From NCBI RefSeq assembly GCF_030506305.1, contig NZ_CP119421.1, forward strand, positions 3,178,501 to 3,242,500: a DNA stretch of 64,000 nucleotides, written 5' to 3'. Made by a program: the position numbers and the translations under genes. The DNA comes from Porifericola rhodea (GTDB taxonomy: Bacteria; Bacteroidota; Bacteroidia; Cytophagales; Cyclobacteriaceae). How positions within the stretch are numbered: the stretch's first letter is position 1; every line of letters begins with the position of its first letter. Under the pieces are notes generated by a model. That model had not been told where the DNA came from, did no database searches, and worked only from the letters and a program-made list of their open reading frames with translations. This document shows positions 62,459-64,000 of the stretch, piece by piece.

Positions 62459-63313
62459 ATGAAAAGTAAAATTGGATTTAATGTATTAGCCTGGTCGGCA
62501 AATATGTCGGATGATTTGATGCCTATCATTGATAGACTGAAGGGCATTGGGTACGATGGTGTAGAATTTTTTATCGGCTCACCCGATGAAGCCGCTTATT
62601 CGCGTATAGGTAAACATGTGAAGGACCTGGGCATGGAGGCTACCACTGTTTTTGTAGTAAGTAAAGATGAGAGCCCTATTGACCCTTCATCTGAGGTAAG
62701 ACAAAAAGGTTTGGACCGAATCAAATGGGCGGTAGACCGTGCTCATGCTATGGAGTCAAAAATTATCTGCGGACCTTTCCACTCAGCACATGCCCATTTT
62801 GCGCAGCGTGCCCCGGAAGAAGATGAGTACACAAGAGCCGCTGAGGTTCTACATGCTGCGGGAGAATATGCAGCTCAGGCAGGTATTACCCTTACGCCGG
62901 AAGCGCTTAACCGTTTTGAGTGCTATTTGTGCAATACTATGGAGCAACTGCTGAAGCTTATTAAAAAGGCAGATCATCCTAACGTAAGGGCTATGTTTGA
63001 TACACACCATGCTAACATAGAAGAGAAAAAGCTATCTGCCGCTATCAAAACCATTGCTCCGGTGCTGAGCCACGTTCATATCAGTGAAAACGACAGAGGC
63101 ACTCCTGGTGATGGGCATGTGCCATGGGACGATGCTTTTGCTGCTCTTGGCGAAATCAACTACGAAGGCTGGCTGACTATTGAGGCTTTCTCTCGTAATG
63201 ATCCAGATTTTGCCAATGGTATTGGGGTGTGGAGAGAATATTCCAAGCCCTGGGATATGGCAGAAAAAGGCTATACACTCATCAAAACAATGGGCGAAAA
63301 GTATGGCCTGTAA
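62459..63313 (+). CDS. Sugar phosphate isomerase/epimerase (hydroxypyruvate isomerase-like TIM barrel)
   Basis: A 284-aa cytosolic TIM barrel of the AP endonuclease 2 family. The frame is longer, but ATG 62459 gives the family start MKSKIGFNVLAWSANMSDDL. Motifs are LKGIGYDGVEFFIGSPDE, KIICGPFHSAHAHFAQ, GITLTPEALNRFECYLCNT, VRAMFDTHHANIEEKK and LSHVHISENDRGTPGDGHVPWD, holding the metal-binding Glu/Asp/His/Glu set (with LTIEAF). It is of the D-tagatose/D-psicose 3-epimerase or hydroxypyruvate isomerase type. With the dehydrogenase and ThuA genes upstream it probably processes the oxidised sugar. Confidence 0.88.
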   Translation: MKSKIGFNVLAWSANMSDDLMPIIDRLKGIGYDGVEFFIGSPDEAAYSRIGKHVKDLGMEATTVFVVSKDESPIDPSSEVRQKGLDRIKWAVDRAHAMESKIICGPFHSAHAHFAQRAPEEDEYTRAAEVLHAAGEYAAQAGITLTPEALNRFECYLCNTMEQLLKLIKKADHPNVRAMFDTHHANIEEKKLSAAIKTIAPVLSHVHISENDRGTPGDGHVPWDDAFAALGEINYEGWLTIEAFSRNDPDFANGIGVWREYSKPWDMAEKGYTLIKTMGEKYGL

Positions 63314-63370
63314 GATGTAAGAGACCTATATTAACTCATACAACCTATAAACTACTCAAATCCAAGACCT

Positions 63371-64000
63371 ATGCCATACGCTAAAGTAAATGGTATTCAA
63401 ATGTATTATGAAGAAAGAGGAAGTGGAGCCCCTCTTTTGCTAATTATGGGAATTACTGCTCCCGGCGCCGTTTGGGAAAAGCATGCGTCGTACTGGGAGC
63501 CGCATTTCCGTTGTATAATCACTGATAACAGAGGGGTAGGCCTAAGCGATAAGCCCGAAGGGCCTTACACAACTGCCCAGATGGCAGATGATTACGCTGA
63601 GCTTTTAGATGTTTTAAATATTCAAAAAGCTAAAGTAGTAGGTGTTTCTATGGGTAGTACCATAGCTCAGCAGTTAGCCTTACGCCACCCGGATAAGGTA
63701 AGTAGTATGGTGCTTATGTGTCCGTGGGCACGCTGCGATCGCAAAGGGGAAGCTATTTTTAAACATATGATGCATGCCAAACGCCTCAGACCTGAGGAGT
63801 TTGCCAACTTTGTGCAGCTTCTAATTTACCATAAGTCCAGTTTTGACAATGATGAGGTATACGAAGACCTCTTAAAATCTCAGTCAGCAGATGCGGTCAA
63901 CCCTTTTCCTCAACCTTTACACGGGCTGGAAGCCCAGGCTCATGCCTGTATTTCGCATAATGTTTTGGCTGAATTACCTAAAGTACAGCACTCCTGTCTG
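63371..64000 (+). CDS. Alpha/beta hydrolase, partial at the right edge
   Basis: An open frame from ATG 63371 (MPYAKVNGIQMYYEERGSGA) running through the window end, 210 codons seen. It is a classic alpha/beta hydrolase: oxyanion loop PLLLIMGITAPG, TDNRGVGLSDKPEG and nucleophile elbow VVGVSMGSTIAQQL with Ser93, followed by the cap domain. The acid and His lie beyond the edge. It lies 57 bases after the isomerase gene and may be in the same unit. An esterase or lactonase is likely, but the substrate is unknown. Confidence 0.85.
   Translation, partial: MPYAKVNGIQMYYEERGSGAPLLLIMGITAPGAVWEKHASYWEPHFRCIITDNRGVGLSDKPEGPYTTAQMADDYAELLDVLNIQKAKVVGVSMGSTIAQQLALRHPDKVSSMVLMCPWARCDRKGEAIFKHMMHAKRLRPEEFANFVQLLIYHKSSFDNDEVYEDLLKSQSADAVNPFPQPLHGLEAQAHACISHNVLAELPKVQHSCL

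Overview
The window is chromosomal DNA from a member of the Bacteroidota, most likely a marine or polysaccharide-degrading Cytophagales-type bacterium. The evidence is two SusC/SusD pairs with the SLSEVVVVGYGT plug signature, an ECF sigma/FecR pair feeding an STN-domain SusC, a DUF4199 protein, weak or absent Shine-Dalgarno sequences before most genes, TAnnTTTG-like -7 boxes, and many Cys-anchored lipoproteins. I saw no rRNA, tRNA, CRISPR array, insertion sequence or prophage. The last gene runs off the right edge.

Layout. 0-3.2 kb: small housekeeping genes (membrane protein, maltose-type acetyltransferase, secreted PQQ sugar dehydrogenase, GNAT, YwbE). 3.4-15.6 kb: an alpha-glucan and envelope-stress block: GT4 glycosyltransferase, glycogen debranching enzyme, HtrA protease, a Tat-exported TIM-barrel sugar isomerase, a GH15 enzyme, YihY, and a set of unfamiliar envelope proteins including a 584-aa three-repeat membrane protein. 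15.8-18.6 kb: an outer-membrane-barrel gene broken by a frameshift at a GATA repeat, then a lipoprotein sulfatase. 18.6-25.3 kb: a complete minus-strand cobalamin uptake operon behind a cobalamin riboswitch (BtuF, BtuC, BtuD, BtuB, and a BtuG-like beta-propeller lipoprotein). 25.4-30 kb: LamG protein, SBF-type symporter, DUF4199 protein, acyl-CoA ligase.

30-41 kb: glycan-processing enzymes (GH33-like sialidase, Tat-exported propeller, tandem alpha/beta hydrolase, sialate O-acetylesterase) and a large TPR-CHAT membrane protein that sits in tandem with the esterase. 41.5-50 kb: a first SusC/SusD pair facing a convergent 1191-aa FG-GAP/ASPIC lipoprotein; then a Cys-rich copper-binding-type protein. 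51-64 kb: a second, self-regulated locus: ECF sigma factor, FecR anti-sigma, STN-containing SusC, SusD, an SGNH/PVC-type dehydrogenase/HEAT/cytochrome c lipoprotein, a ThuA-domain lipoprotein, a sugar isomerase and an alpha/beta hydrolase.

How it works together: the second Sus locus looks like a unit in which ligand uptake through SusC/D signals through FecR to the sigma factor, while the periplasmic dehydrogenase and ThuA protein would oxidise and process the imported glycoside. The sulfatase, sialidase and esterases would strip side groups from complex glycans. These pathway links are inferences from gene content and order. The most notable single observations are the frameshifted barrel gene, the TPR-CHAT/sialate-esterase pair, the SGNH-PVC-cytochrome fusion in the sigma-regulated locus, and the three-repeat membrane protein.
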